Shown here piece after piece: positions 26,620-35,221 of a DNA stretch of 64,000 bases. The notes under the pieces were generated by a model. That model had not been told where the DNA came from and did no database searches. It worked only from the letters and a program-made list of their open reading frames with translations. The stretch lies in the NCBI GenBank assembly GCA_947494435.1, contig CANLUY010000001.1, positions 1,416,001 through 1,480,000 on the forward strand, in the 5' to 3' direction. Origin of the DNA: an uncultured Litoreibacter sp. Its GTDB lineage: Bacteria; Pseudomonadota; Alphaproteobacteria; Rhodobacterales; Rhodobacteraceae. The first letter of the stretch is position 1, and each line of letters opens with the position of its first letter. The translations under genes and the position numbers were made by a program.

Positions 26620-27060
26620 ATGGCAGTCCGTGTTCAGGAAGAGCCTTTTAACGCCGGCGACGAATTAAACACGTTCTCAAAGACCAGCACGGATGTTGGT
26701 GCGGTTGTCAGCTTCACGGGACTGGTGCGCGACGTGGCGGGCGGTCTGCAAACCATGGAGATCGAGCATTACCCCGCGATGACTGAACGTGCGATCATTG
26801 AGATCGTTGAGGATGCGAAGGCTCGCTGGTCTCTCAAAGATGTGCTGGTCATCCATCGCTACGGCAGACTCGAAGCAGGCGACACGATCATGATGGTCGC
26901 GACCTCTTCCAAGCACCGCGCTGACGCGTTTGCGGCGGCTGATTTTCTGATGGACTACCTCAAATCCCGCGCTCCGTTTTGGAAGAAGGAAACGACTGGA
27001 AACGGCGCAAGCTGGGTCGACGGTAAAGACGAAGACGAGGATGCCCTAAACCGCTGGTGA
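26620..27060 (+). CDS. moaE: molybdopterin synthase catalytic subunit MoaE
   Basis: 146 aa. Conserved blocks are VGAVVSFTGLVRD, the LEIEHYPAMTE-like segment (METEHYP is MEIEHYPAMTE here), VIHRYGRLEAGD and the active-site lysine region (YLKSRAPFWKKE). MoaE converts cyclic pyranopterin monophosphate to molybdopterin using sulfur from MoaD. Its stop codon abuts the stop of the convergent EamA gene with no spacer. Confidence 0.95.
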   Translation: MAVRVQEEPFNAGDELNTFSKTSTDVGAVVSFTGLVRDVAGGLQTMEIEHYPAMTERAIIEIVEDAKARWSLKDVLVIHRYGRLEAGDTIMMVATSSKHRADAFAAADFLMDYLKSRAPFWKKETTGNGASWVDGKDEDEDALNRW

Positions 27061-28014
27061 TTAGCGTTGAACCTGCGTGTGGCTTGTTTGTTTTTGCAAC
27101 TGGTTCTCGCGCCAGACCGTGTACAGGCCAGAGGCGGCGATTAATCCAATGCCGATCCACGCAACCGCGTCAGGCCAGTCCCCAAACACCAGAACGCCCC
27201 AAAGGATGCTGAGCGGCAGTGCGAGATACTCAAACGGCGCGACCACGGCGGCTTCGCCCAACCGGTAGGCCTGAGAAATAAAGAACCCGCCCACGGATGC
27301 AAAAACGCCCAACACCATCACGAAGGGCAGATCGACTGCGGTGGGCCAGCTCCAAGCCCGAAACAAGAAGGCGAGTGAGGGGTCGCTTTGCTCTGCAAAT
27401 GCGCCGCCACCGATTGTCACGCCAAGAAGCCCTGTTACAGCAATGAAGGTCACCTGAATGTAAAACACCATCGACACGGCGTTTTCCGTCTCACGCATAT
27501 GACGTGTCATGATGTTTAAACCTGCAATCCCAAATGCTGCGGCGATCGGGAACAATGCTGCGAGTTGAAAAGCATCGGAACCGGGGCGCAGCACGACCAT
27601 TACGCCGATAAACCCCACGGCTGTTGCCGCCCAGCGCCGCGCACCTACGGTTTCTTTAAGGAATACCATAGAGAAGATCGTAACAAGCGACGGTGTTACG
27701 AAGAAAATCGCAACACATGTGGCGAGCGGCAAAGCGGCGACGCCAAGAAAGAAAGTCATGTTTGCAAAAACCACGCAAGACGCGCGGAACAGATGACTGC
27801 CCAGCCGCTTGGTTTTCAGCTTCCCATATCCGCCTTGAAGTGGCGCCATAATCGCAAGCACAATGAACAATCCCACAGCTGAGCGGATCAACACCAGCAA
27901 ATGCAACGCATACTCCCCCGACAGCATCTTCATTACTACGTCATTAAGAGAGAACAAGGTGACCGCAATCGCGGCGCAAGCAGGTCCGATTAAAGCTACG
28001 GGAATGCGGGACAA
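27061..28014 (-). CDS. EamA/DMT-family transporter
   Basis: 317 aa, ten predicted membrane helices in two EamA repeats (about residues 10-150 and 165-305). The first repeat contains RSAVGLFIVLAIMAP and FFVTPSLVTIFSMVFLKETVGARRW, the typical EamA exporter pattern; the second ends PFEYLALPLSILWGVLVFGDWPD. Drug/metabolite transporters of this type export amino acids, nucleobases or other small metabolites. The substrate is not predictable. It converges with moaE. Confidence 0.9.
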   Translation of the reverse strand: MSRIPVALIGPACAAIAVTLFSLNDVVMKMLSGEYALHLLVLIRSAVGLFIVLAIMAPLQGGYGKLKTKRLGSHLFRASCVVFANMTFFLGVAALPLATCVAIFFVTPSLVTIFSMVFLKETVGARRWAATAVGFIGVMVVLRPGSDAFQLAALFPIAAAFGIAGLNIMTRHMRETENAVSMVFYIQVTFIAVTGLLGVTIGGGAFAEQSDPSLAFLFRAWSWPTAVDLPFVMVLGVFASVGGFFISQAYRLGEAAVVAPFEYLALPLSILWGVLVFGDWPDAVAWIGIGLIAASGLYTVWRENQLQKQTSHTQVQR

Positions 28015-28066
28015 AATAGACCCTCCTTCACGCGGAAGGTGAACCCAAATTCACATGTCGTCCAGC

Positions 28067-28393
28067 TTAGTTTTGGTTGATACGCTCGATATAGCCGCGC
28101 AGTTCCTCTGCTTCGTGACGGGCATCCCGTAGACCGTCCATGGCTGCGCTCAACTCTGCCTCTGTCTGAGACAATTGATTGGTCAGTTCAGCTTCGCGCT
28201 GTTGGAGGTAAGTGATCGCCTGATCGCGGGTTTCCTCCGCATCATGCAGCGCCTTTGACATTTGATCCAACTCTGCCACATCGGCGGTGGAGACGCGGCT
28301 GAAGCGCTGGACGAGCCAGCAGGTCAGGTAGCCAACCGTGAAGGCGACGAACAAAATAATTGCGGTCGCAATGATAAACTCAGTTCTGTTCAC
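28067..28393 (-). CDS. single-pass membrane coiled-coil protein
   Basis: 108 aa from a GTG at 28393, which overlaps the 3' end of the OmpA/BON gene by 14 bp; a longer frame from 28492 would lie inside that gene. A membrane helix (EFIIATAIILFVAFTVGYLTCWLV, about residues 4-27) is followed by about 75 residues of heptad-rich sequence (LDQMSKALHDAEETRDQAI and onward), which should form a coiled coil. The overlap with the upstream envelope protein gene suggests co-expression and perhaps a joint envelope role. I do not recognise a named family. Confidence 0.75.
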   Translation of the reverse strand: MNRTEFIIATAIILFVAFTVGYLTCWLVQRFSRVSTADVAELDQMSKALHDAEETRDQAITYLQQREAELTNQLSQTEAELSAAMDGLRDARHEAEELRGYIERINQN

Positions 28394-30287
28394 TGGTCGC
28401 CTCTGCCCCTTCTGCGTCCTCGCTGGTCTGCTCTGAAGATGCGGCCTCACCCGTATCTTCTGCAGTGTCGTCTGTGGCGGCGGCACGTGCATCTGTCAAC
28501 AGCTTGAACTCGATCCGCCGATTTGCCTCACGCCCCGCTTCTGTGCCGTTATCTGCGATCGGAACGGCCTCGCCATAGCCTTTCGCGCTCAGGTTGCGCG
28601 TGCGCACGCGACGTTGCTGCAGTGCGAGCAAAACCGAATCTGCGCGTTGTTGGCTGAGTTCTTCATTCATGATCTCGCGACCCTGACTGTCGGTATGTCC
28701 ACCGATCTCCATCTGAGTGCGTTCGCATTGCTTTGCGATCTCCGCAATCGCATCAATCGTACGGCCTGCAACTTCGGTGATCTCGGCGGAGGAGGGTTCA
28801 AATACAATTTTACCCGCCGCCAAAATACCATTGATCCGGTCCACACACTCCTGGGGTGTTGGGATATTCAGCGTTGTGTCGAGTAATTCGTCATAACGGA
28901 TTGCAATTTCGAAATTGGCGGAGTCGCTTAGTTTGCCCGCTAGCAAGCGAGACACATCGTTGGACGCAGTTTTCGATCCGCTCACGCCGCGCAATTCAAG
29001 GTAGTCTTCTTGTACCGTCACAACGCCGCTTTCCAGCATTGCAAGCGCTTCAAGTCCTGCCAAGACCCGCACTGGCCAGTTTCTTGGCAACGCAGGGTCA
29101 TCGCGCGTTGCGAGATAGACATTTTCACTGCCGAACTGTGCGCGCGCGTAGGAGCCTACGATATTCTCAACCGCGTCATTGGGCAGCCGACCGCGCATCT
29201 GCAATGATCCTTCCGGGCTATGCGTCGCAACAAATTCTGGCACTGTCCCGTCTGAAACGATCTTCTCAGGCAAAACCGCGTGGAGGGAGAAGACCTCAGG
29301 CAAAGTTGCGTCCAAATCCCCGACCACACGGTCAAACGTCGCCTGCGTCGTGCTATCAAGTGCGACTAGCGTGATGTCGGCGTCAGAGAAGGTCAGCGAT
29401 CCCCCCCCCATCTGCTTCAAGCCTTTCATGGCCACGTCGACAGCCTTGGCCCAGTTGGGTGATGGTACGCCGAGGCCAATCGCGCAGGTGGGGCGTTCCG
29501 GCAAAGTGCCGACACTCGCCGCTGAGCGCAGGATCGCATTGCGAGTTTGGCTTGTGTCTGCAGAGCACGCATCGAAGGACGCCTGCTCGCCGTTCAATTC
29601 AAAGCGCAAAGTAAACGGGCTGATCACCGGGCGCGGCGCAGTGATATTCATAATAAGCTGCACCGACGATGGCGCGCGTCGTGCTAAATATGTCTCGATC
29701 CGGCGTTTGTCTTCGGGGCTTTCGCTGATTGCGGTCACTTCCACCCGGTCAGCCGAGACGGAGATTTTTGAGCGGGGCAGATCATCCAGCGCCTGCGTGG
29801 CGAACTCAATGGCCGCATCCCAGCCGCGCGGTGTCGGGAAGGCCGCAGTTTCAAGCATATCGGTGACCTTGCCCGAATTGTCCATCAACCGTTCAATTGT
29901 ATCAGTAAAGGCGTCACGTTCAGCTTCAGCTGGGATCAGTCCGATGAGGGAGACGCCGTCACCATTGCGCAACATCTCAACGGTGAATTTCGGCGCGGCC
30001 GTTGGTTCGGAAACGCGGACGCCCATGTCATCGACGATCCGATCAGGATCAACAGCGCGACCGACTGCGCTGACGACGCGAAACCGCGTAGCCTCATCTG
30101 GCGCAGTCCCGTTCAACAAAACCTGCAGGCCGTCCACATTGACCTCGGCCCAGTCATGGCCTCCATCCAAAAGGGTGGCATTGACCAACTCTTCAGAGCG
30201 AGATTCGATCCAACCAACGGCCAGATAGGACCCACCAACCGACAAAAGAGCGGCCATGATAAAAGCAACTATGGACTTAGGTGTCAT
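28380..30287 (-). CDS. OmpA-family envelope protein with BON-like repeats
   Basis: 635 aa. A single N-terminal membrane or signal segment (SIVAFIMAALLSVGGSYLAVG) is followed by a long periplasmic region with several BON-like units. One is near residues 40-95 (VNVDGLQVLLNGTAPDEATR) and another near 103-165 (GVSLIGLIPAEAERDAFT). The C-terminal domain (about 490-605) is an OmpA-like peptidoglycan-binding module: IGGHTDSQGREIMNEELSQQ, RADSVLLALQ, AKGYGEAVPIADN and REANRRIEFKL. The last 25 residues are acidic and Ala-rich. Such proteins tether the envelope to peptidoglycan. The start has no strong ribosome site. Confidence 0.85.
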   Translation of the reverse strand: MTPKSIVAFIMAALLSVGGSYLAVGWIESRSEELVNATLLDGGHDWAEVNVDGLQVLLNGTAPDEATRFRVVSAVGRAVDPDRIVDDMGVRVSEPTAAPKFTVEMLRNGDGVSLIGLIPAEAERDAFTDTIERLMDNSGKVTDMLETAAFPTPRGWDAAIEFATQALDDLPRSKISVSADRVEVTAISESPEDKRRIETYLARRAPSSVQLIMNITAPRPVISPFTLRFELNGEQASFDACSADTSQTRNAILRSAASVGTLPERPTCAIGLGVPSPNWAKAVDVAMKGLKQMGGGSLTFSDADITLVALDSTTQATFDRVVGDLDATLPEVFSLHAVLPEKIVSDGTVPEFVATHSPEGSLQMRGRLPNDAVENIVGSYARAQFGSENVYLATRDDPALPRNWPVRVLAGLEALAMLESGVVTVQEDYLELRGVSGSKTASNDVSRLLAGKLSDSANFEIAIRYDELLDTTLNIPTPQECVDRINGILAAGKIVFEPSSAEITEVAGRTIDAIAEIAKQCERTQMEIGGHTDSQGREIMNEELSQQRADSVLLALQQRRVRTRNLSAKGYGEAVPIADNGTEAGREANRRIEFKLLTDARAAATDDTAEDTGEAASSEQTSEDAEGAEATSEQN

Positions 30288-30350
30288 GAACTACGCAACA
30301 TGTCTGTGGTCCCCGCGCAAAGTCCTAACGGGCTATCGCCCGGGTTTCAA

Positions 30351-31328
30351 TCAAAGCAATGCAGCAACAGCAAGAAACAGCGCAGGAATCAGCCCCGCAT
30401 CGCGGTTGGAGCGAAACAGTCGCAGGCATGTGTCCGTGTCTTCAGTATCGAGTTGTCTCATTTGCCACATCATGTGCCATCCAAAGCCCCATGCTCCAAG
30501 CAGCGCCAAGACCAAGGCCAGTACATTCGCGCCAGTAGGGACCAAGGCCAGAATGATCGCAATCGACATCAACATGACAGAGGCCATCATGAAAAACCGC
30601 AACCAAGGGGCTGTGTTATCGCCAAACAACCGCGCGGTCGATTTCACACCAATCAGAGCGTCGTCTTCTTTGTCTTGGTGGGCATAGATCGTGTCGTAGA
30701 ACAGCGTCCAGCTTATGCCTGCGATGTATAAAATGACGGGCGGCCAGCCTAGAGACCCAGTGTGTGCTGTCCATGCCAGAAGTGCGCCCCAGTTAAACGC
30801 CAGACCCAAAAACACTTGCGGCCACCAAGTGAAACGCTTGGCGAACGGATAGATCGCTACGGGCAGCAGCGCTAGAATGCCCAGCCCGATAGAGGCCCAG
30901 TTGAAGGTGAACAGGATGAAGGCGGCCAGTCCTGTTTGGATCACCAACCAAGCCAAGGCCTGTTTTGTCGACACCTGACCGGATGGAATAGGCCGCGACC
31001 GCGTTCGGGCGACTTGCGCGTCAATGTCGCGATCTGTGATGTCATTCCAAGTGCACCCAGCACCACGCATAAGAAATGCGCCTAAAGCGCATCCAACTAT
31101 GATCCATAGATCAAAAAGCTTGAACGAGGTGGACGCAGCAGCCAGCAAAACACCCCACCAGCAGGGCAACAACAGCAACCACGTACCAATGGGCCTGTCT
31201 GCACGGCTCAATCGCAAGTAAGGGCGTGACCATGACGGGGCCAGCGTATCGACCCAATTCTCAGGCACAGCATCTGCCACCTGACCATCTTTAACGTGCC
31301 CCTCTGGCGTTCCAGCAGTCTCGGTCAT
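30351..31328 (-). CDS. ubiA: 4-hydroxybenzoate polyprenyltransferase
   Basis: 325 aa polytopic membrane enzyme that prenylates 4-hydroxybenzoate in ubiquinone biosynthesis. Both Asp-rich magnesium/diphosphate motifs are present: NDITDRDID at residues 95-103 and YDTIYAHQDKEDD at 211-223. The RPIPSG motif after the first is diagnostic. The N-terminal 30 residues are a polar extension. The start is only 11 bp from the divergent rsmE start, so the two promoters must reach into the opposing coding sequences, or an internal start is used. Confidence 0.95.
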   Translation of the reverse strand: MTETAGTPEGHVKDGQVADAVPENWVDTLAPSWSRPYLRLSRADRPIGTWLLLLPCWWGVLLAAASTSFKLFDLWIIVGCALGAFLMRGAGCTWNDITDRDIDAQVARTRSRPIPSGQVSTKQALAWLVIQTGLAAFILFTFNWASIGLGILALLPVAIYPFAKRFTWWPQVFLGLAFNWGALLAWTAHTGSLGWPPVILYIAGISWTLFYDTIYAHQDKEDDALIGVKSTARLFGDNTAPWLRFFMMASVMLMSIAIILALVPTGANVLALVLALLGAWGFGWHMMWQMRQLDTEDTDTCLRLFRSNRDAGLIPALFLAVAALL

Positions 31329-31339
31329 AGGTTAGCCTC

Positions 31340-32065
31340 ATGGCAGATGCGAAGATCAGATTGTTTGTAGAGCACCCGCTCGCGCCCGGCAATTCGGTTC
31401 CGGTTGATCGTGATCAGGCCAACTACCTGTTCAACGTGATGCGCTTGGGCGTTGGAGCCCATATTTTACTGTTCAACAGTGCCGATGGTGAGTTTCTGGC
31501 TGAGGTGGCTGATGCGGGGAAACGCCGCGGTCTTTTGCTGGTGAAAGAGCAGACAAAGCCATTGCAAATGCCACCAGACCTTTGGCTGCTCTTCGCACCT
31601 ATCAAGAAAGCCCGCACAGATTTCATCGTCGAGAAAGCGGCAGAGATGGGCGCGGCCCGCATCATGCCGGTGATGACACAATACACCAATTCCGACCGCA
31701 TCCGCCGCGACAAGCTGCAAGCCCATGCGATGGAAGCGGCAGAGCAATGCGGTGGGACATACGTTCCCGAAGTGGCCGATATTGCAAAGCTTGGCGCGGT
31801 TCTCGACACATGGCCGGAAGACCGTCAGTTAATGTTCTGCGACGAGGCCCGTGTTGGTCCTGCAGAAACGCTGGCACATTCAAAATCGGGGAAATGGGCC
31901 GTCTTAATCGGCCCTGAAGGCGGTTTTTCGGACGCTGAACGTGATCGCTTGCACAAGCTTCCGCAGACCACGCCTATCAGCCTCGGCCCGCGTGTTCTTC
32001 GCGCGGACACCGCTGCTGTGGCTGCGCTGACGGTTTGGCAAGCCGCTTTGGGGGATTGGACGTGA
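31340..32065 (+). CDS. rsmE: 16S rRNA (uracil1498-N3)-methyltransferase
   Basis: 241 aa SPOUT-class enzyme that methylates U1498 of 16S rRNA. The C-terminal trefoil-knot motifs are VLIGPEGGFSDAERD (about 193-207) and LGPRVLRADTAAVAAL (about 219-234). The middle KKARTDFIVEKAAEMG block is typical of RsmE. The stop overlaps the next gene by 4 bp (GTGA). Confidence 0.95.
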   Translation: MADAKIRLFVEHPLAPGNSVPVDRDQANYLFNVMRLGVGAHILLFNSADGEFLAEVADAGKRRGLLLVKEQTKPLQMPPDLWLLFAPIKKARTDFIVEKAAEMGAARIMPVMTQYTNSDRIRRDKLQAHAMEAAEQCGGTYVPEVADIAKLGAVLDTWPEDRQLMFCDEARVGPAETLAHSKSGKWAVLIGPEGGFSDAERDRLHKLPQTTPISLGPRVLRADTAAVAALTVWQAALGDWT

Positions 32066-32583
32066 TCCGCCCCGAAATCCTTGCCCTTTTGAAGAAATAC
32101 GCAGAGCCGCTTGTCGGGCTCGCGGTCTTTGCTGTTGGGTTTTGGTTTCTCACTTACGTCGGATGGTTTTGGAAAGTTATCGGGGCGATCATCATATTCG
32201 CTGGTCTTGGCCTATTCACAACGTCACTTAGGCGCATCACCTTCCGCACCGATCAAATTGGCCCCGGTGTGGTTGAGGTGGACGAGCGGCAGATCAGCTA
32301 TTTCTCGGCTTACGAAGGCGGAGTTGTCTCCATTGAGTCCCTTGCGCGCATCACGGCAATCACGAACGATCAGGGGCCGTGGGCGGATGATCTGCATTGG
32401 GTTTTGGAAGAAGATGGCGGTACAGTGCTGACTATTCCAAACTCTGCGACCGGATCATCGAAACTCTTTGATGCGTTTTCAGCGCTAGATGGCGTGGATT
32501 ATTCGATGGCCACCAAAGCGATGGGGACGACGCAAAATGACAGCTACGTGATCTGGTCGAAACCTCGCGCTGCGCTGCATTGA
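32062..32583 (+). CDS. conserved membrane protein of unknown function
   Basis: 173 aa from a GTG at 32062 inside the rsmE stop (GTGA), so translationally coupled; the ATG at 32035 would overlap rsmE further. Two adjacent membrane helices (PLVGLAVFAVGFWFLTYVGW and FWKVIGAIIIFAGLGLF, residues about 17-54) are followed by a soluble domain of about 115 residues rich in beta strands (ITFRTDQIGPGVVEVDERQI). I recall similar proteins downstream of rsmE in Rhodobacterales, without an assigned function. Confidence 0.8.
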   Translation: MIRPEILALLKKYAEPLVGLAVFAVGFWFLTYVGWFWKVIGAIIIFAGLGLFTTSLRRITFRTDQIGPGVVEVDERQISYFSAYEGGVVSIESLARITAITNDQGPWADDLHWVLEEDGGTVLTIPNSATGSSKLFDAFSALDGVDYSMATKAMGTTQNDSYVIWSKPRAALH

Positions 32584-32639
32584 CTTCCCTGTGCGGCTCA
32601 CCCATCCCTTGCACTCCAGCGAATTGATCGGAGCCTGAC

Positions 32640-34010
32640 ATGTCTATCCCACAATCCGGCGGCGGCCCAATCACGGATCATGCGCAACTTGCGGGCTATC
32701 TGGAAGACGGCTGTAAACCGAAAGAAGACTGGCGGATTGGAACCGAGCACGAGAAGTTTGGCTTCTGCCAAGACTCGCTCCTTCCGCTTCCCTATGATGG
32801 TGACCGCTCGATCAAAGCGATCCTTGAAGGTCTGCGTGATCAATTCAATTGGGAGGCAGTCAACGAGGGTGACAATATTGTGGGCCTTGTCAAAGACGGG
32901 GCGAATGTCTCGCTTGAACCGGGCGGTCAACTTGAGTTGTCCGGTGCGCCTTTGGAGACCATTCACGAGACCTGTGACGAGGTGAACCAGCATCTCAAAG
33001 AGGTGCAAACTGTTGCCGACCGGATCGGTGCGAAGTTCATCGGCCTCGGCGCGGCGCCCGAATGGACGCATGAGCAAATGCCGCTGATGCCCAAAGGCCG
33101 CTACAAACTGATGGATGCCTATATGGGCACTGTCGGCACGCATGGAACGCAAATGATGCGACGCACATGTACAGTGCAAGTGAACCTCGATTTTTCATCC
33201 GAGGCCGACATGATCCAGAAGATGCGCGTCGCGGTTGCCCTGCAGCCGGTTGCGACGGCGCTCTTTGCCAATTCGCCCTTCTTTGAGGGCAAAGTAAACG
33301 GTCACAAAAGTTGGCGCGCCCGTGTCTGGCGCAGCCTTGATGATGCGCGCACGGGTATGGTCCCGTTCATTTTTGATGAAGGCTTCGGCTTTGAAGCGTG
33401 GACCCAATGGGTGCTCGATGTGCCCATGTATTTTGTCTATCGCGACGGCAAATACGTCGATGCGCTGGGCCAATCCTTCCGTGACTTCCTGAAAGGAGAG
33501 CTGCCAGCATTGCCCGGCGAAACGCCGACCCTGTCTGACTGGGCCGACCATCTAACCACCGTCTTCCCCGAAGCCCGCGTCAAGAAATTCATCGAGATGC
33601 GCGGCGCTGATGGGGGACCGTGGCGCAGGCTTTGTGCTTTGCCCGCATTTTGGGTCGGTCTGACTTATGATCAATCCGCGCTGGATGCAGCTTGGGACAT
33701 CGCGAAGGGCTGGGATGCGGAAACGCGCGAAGCACTGCGCGTGGTGGCCTCAGTGGATGGCCTGCAAGCGCAAGTCAACGGGATCAACATGCATGATCTG
33801 GCCCGCGAAGTTGTGAATATTGCAGAACTTGGACTGAAAAATCGCGCGCGGCCCGGTGCCGGCGGTATGGTCCCAGACGAGACGCATTTCCTAAACGCAT
33901 TGAAAGACAGTATTGAAAGCGGTGAAACGCCTGCGGATGAACTGTTGCGTCACTATCACGGTGATTGGAATGGCGATATCAGCCGTGTGTATGACGCGTA
34001 CAAGTACTAG
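32640..34010 (+). CDS. gshA: glutamate–cysteine ligase, alphaproteobacterial/plant type
   Basis: 456 aa enzyme that joins glutamate and cysteine in the first step of glutathione synthesis. GGAG precedes the ATG. It belongs to the GCS2 lineage found in alphaproteobacteria and plants rather than the E. coli type: KEDWRIGTEHEKFGF (about 28-42), VSLEPGGQLELSGAP (about 90-104), TCTVQVNLDFSSEADM and RVWRSLDDARTGMVPF are all characteristic. Plant homologues are redox-regulated by disulfides, but I did not match those cysteines here. Confidence 0.95.
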   Translation: MSIPQSGGGPITDHAQLAGYLEDGCKPKEDWRIGTEHEKFGFCQDSLLPLPYDGDRSIKAILEGLRDQFNWEAVNEGDNIVGLVKDGANVSLEPGGQLELSGAPLETIHETCDEVNQHLKEVQTVADRIGAKFIGLGAAPEWTHEQMPLMPKGRYKLMDAYMGTVGTHGTQMMRRTCTVQVNLDFSSEADMIQKMRVAVALQPVATALFANSPFFEGKVNGHKSWRARVWRSLDDARTGMVPFIFDEGFGFEAWTQWVLDVPMYFVYRDGKYVDALGQSFRDFLKGELPALPGETPTLSDWADHLTTVFPEARVKKFIEMRGADGGPWRRLCALPAFWVGLTYDQSALDAAWDIAKGWDAETREALRVVASVDGLQAQVNGINMHDLAREVVNIAELGLKNRARPGAGGMVPDETHFLNALKDSIESGETPADELLRHYHGDWNGDISRVYDAYKY

Positions 34011-34025
34011 GTTTGCTGACAGCGA

Positions 34026-34691
34026 TCAGCTGTAGCTTGGCTCGTCAGGCTTCAAACTGCCGAGTACCTTGTTCTTGTAATAGTCGCTGATCTCCGACTT
34101 CCGCTGTTGCTGGAATTCTTTGGCGGATTCAATCAGCTCCGCATCCGTAATTCCGCCGACACGTGCTGGCTCGTCCTCCGGGGCCCGGCGCATGCGTGGG
34201 TCCGTTGTATAGGCGGCAACATATGCGTTTGAGACGTCGGTCCGGTTGTAAATGTCGGGCCGTTTCTGCCGTTTTGAACGTACTGGTGTAGGGATGGTCG
34301 GGTCGACCGCGTCGCCAAATTCTGGCCCAAACCGGTTTTCGCCCTCAGAAGACGGCAGGATCAAAAGGATCAAGAACCAGATGGCGCCGATCACGGGAAT
34401 GAAATTGATAAAGAACCACATGCCCGACCTGTCCGTGTCGTGAAGGCGGCGCACCATGACTGTGATGTTTGGTACGATTGTCGCCAGCATGAACGGAAAA
34501 AATAAAGCCCCATTCACAAGCGCCACCATTGGTGGCCAGCTTGGATCCAGTGACACAACCGCGATGCTCATGGAGATCATCGTTATGGCAAAATGAGTAA
34601 ACGCCCACCACCAGTACTCCGCGCGTGTCGCACGCCCATCCATGTGTACGTAGTTACGAAATACTGATTTAGTCGCGGCAATCGGCCCCAT
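34026..34691 (-). CDS. DUF805 membrane protein (longer paralogue)
   Basis: 221 aa. The N-terminal 125 residues are a DUF805 domain: FRNYVHMDGRATRAEYWWW, then three to four membrane helices and the conserved MVRRLHDTDRSGMWFF motif. The remaining 95 residues are a polar cytoplasmic tail rich in Lys, Arg, Asp and Glu with no recognised domain. Its function is unknown. It lies 100 bp downstream of a second, shorter DUF805 gene on the same strand and probably arose by tandem duplication with tail extension. Confidence 0.88.
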   Translation of the reverse strand: MGPIAATKSVFRNYVHMDGRATRAEYWWWAFTHFAITMISMSIAVVSLDPSWPPMVALVNGALFFPFMLATIVPNITVMVRRLHDTDRSGMWFFINFIPVIGAIWFLILLILPSSEGENRFGPEFGDAVDPTIPTPVRSKRQKRPDIYNRTDVSNAYVAAYTTDPRMRRAPEDEPARVGGITDAELIESAKEFQQQRKSEISDYYKNKVLGSLKPDEPSYS

Positions 34692-34791
34692 CGGTCACGT
34701 CCTCTAGTCTCAGTTTTTCGAAGGATCGCCTTAAAATGCGGCAGTTTTATGCAGCAATCGGGTCGTTTCTCTGATGATATCTTAACGTCTG

Positions 34792-35217
34792 TTAATTACG
34801 ATCTTTGACGTTTGGGATGTTTGAGCGTTGAAAAACCGGCTCATTCTGTGCATTTGGCTGCGCTTCGCCGTATCCGTTGTCACCCGCATCTCCAGGCAGG
34901 GCGCAGAGGATCAAAACAGCAATGCCGCCAAACGGAAACAAGAACAAAAGCATCACCCAAGCGGTCAGGCCCTTATCATGCAAGCGGCGCGCAGTGACCG
35001 ATGCCATTGGTGGCAACAGAAACAGCATGGTCGTAAATAAAGGCCAAATAAGCCCACCTTCCCCTTCGGGCGTGATGGTAAACATCACAAGGATAAATCC
35101 ACAGACGGTTGCCAGATTATAAAAGAGAACAAACCACCAAAACTCCGAACGGGATGCACGACCAGAGAAGGTCAAATACTTGTTGAGGCAGGTCATGACG
35201 GCTTCCTTGAAACCCAT
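34792..35217 (-). CDS. DUF805 membrane protein (short paralogue)
   Basis: 141 aa. DUF805 hallmarks: NKYLTFSGRASRSEFWWF near the N-terminus and the VTARRLHDKGLTAWVML motif in the middle, with four hydrophobic segments. It starts 4 bp after the plsY stop, so is probably in the pyrB–plsY transcription unit. The N-terminal pattern (MGFKEAV, then NKYL, GRASRSEFWW) parallels the neighbouring longer paralogue. The function of the family is unknown. Confidence 0.9.
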   Translation of the reverse strand: MGFKEAVMTCLNKYLTFSGRASRSEFWWFVLFYNLATVCGFILVMFTITPEGEGGLIWPLFTTMLFLLPPMASVTARRLHDKGLTAWVMLLFLFPFGGIAVLILCALPGDAGDNGYGEAQPNAQNEPVFQRSNIPNVKDRN

Positions 35218-35221
35218 CGTA

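Noticed and set aside
28024-28054. CCTTC/GAAGG and GTGAA/TTCAC repeats between the EamA gene and the coiled-coil gene
   Set aside because: Short 5-bp stems without a T-run; too weak to call a terminator or operator.
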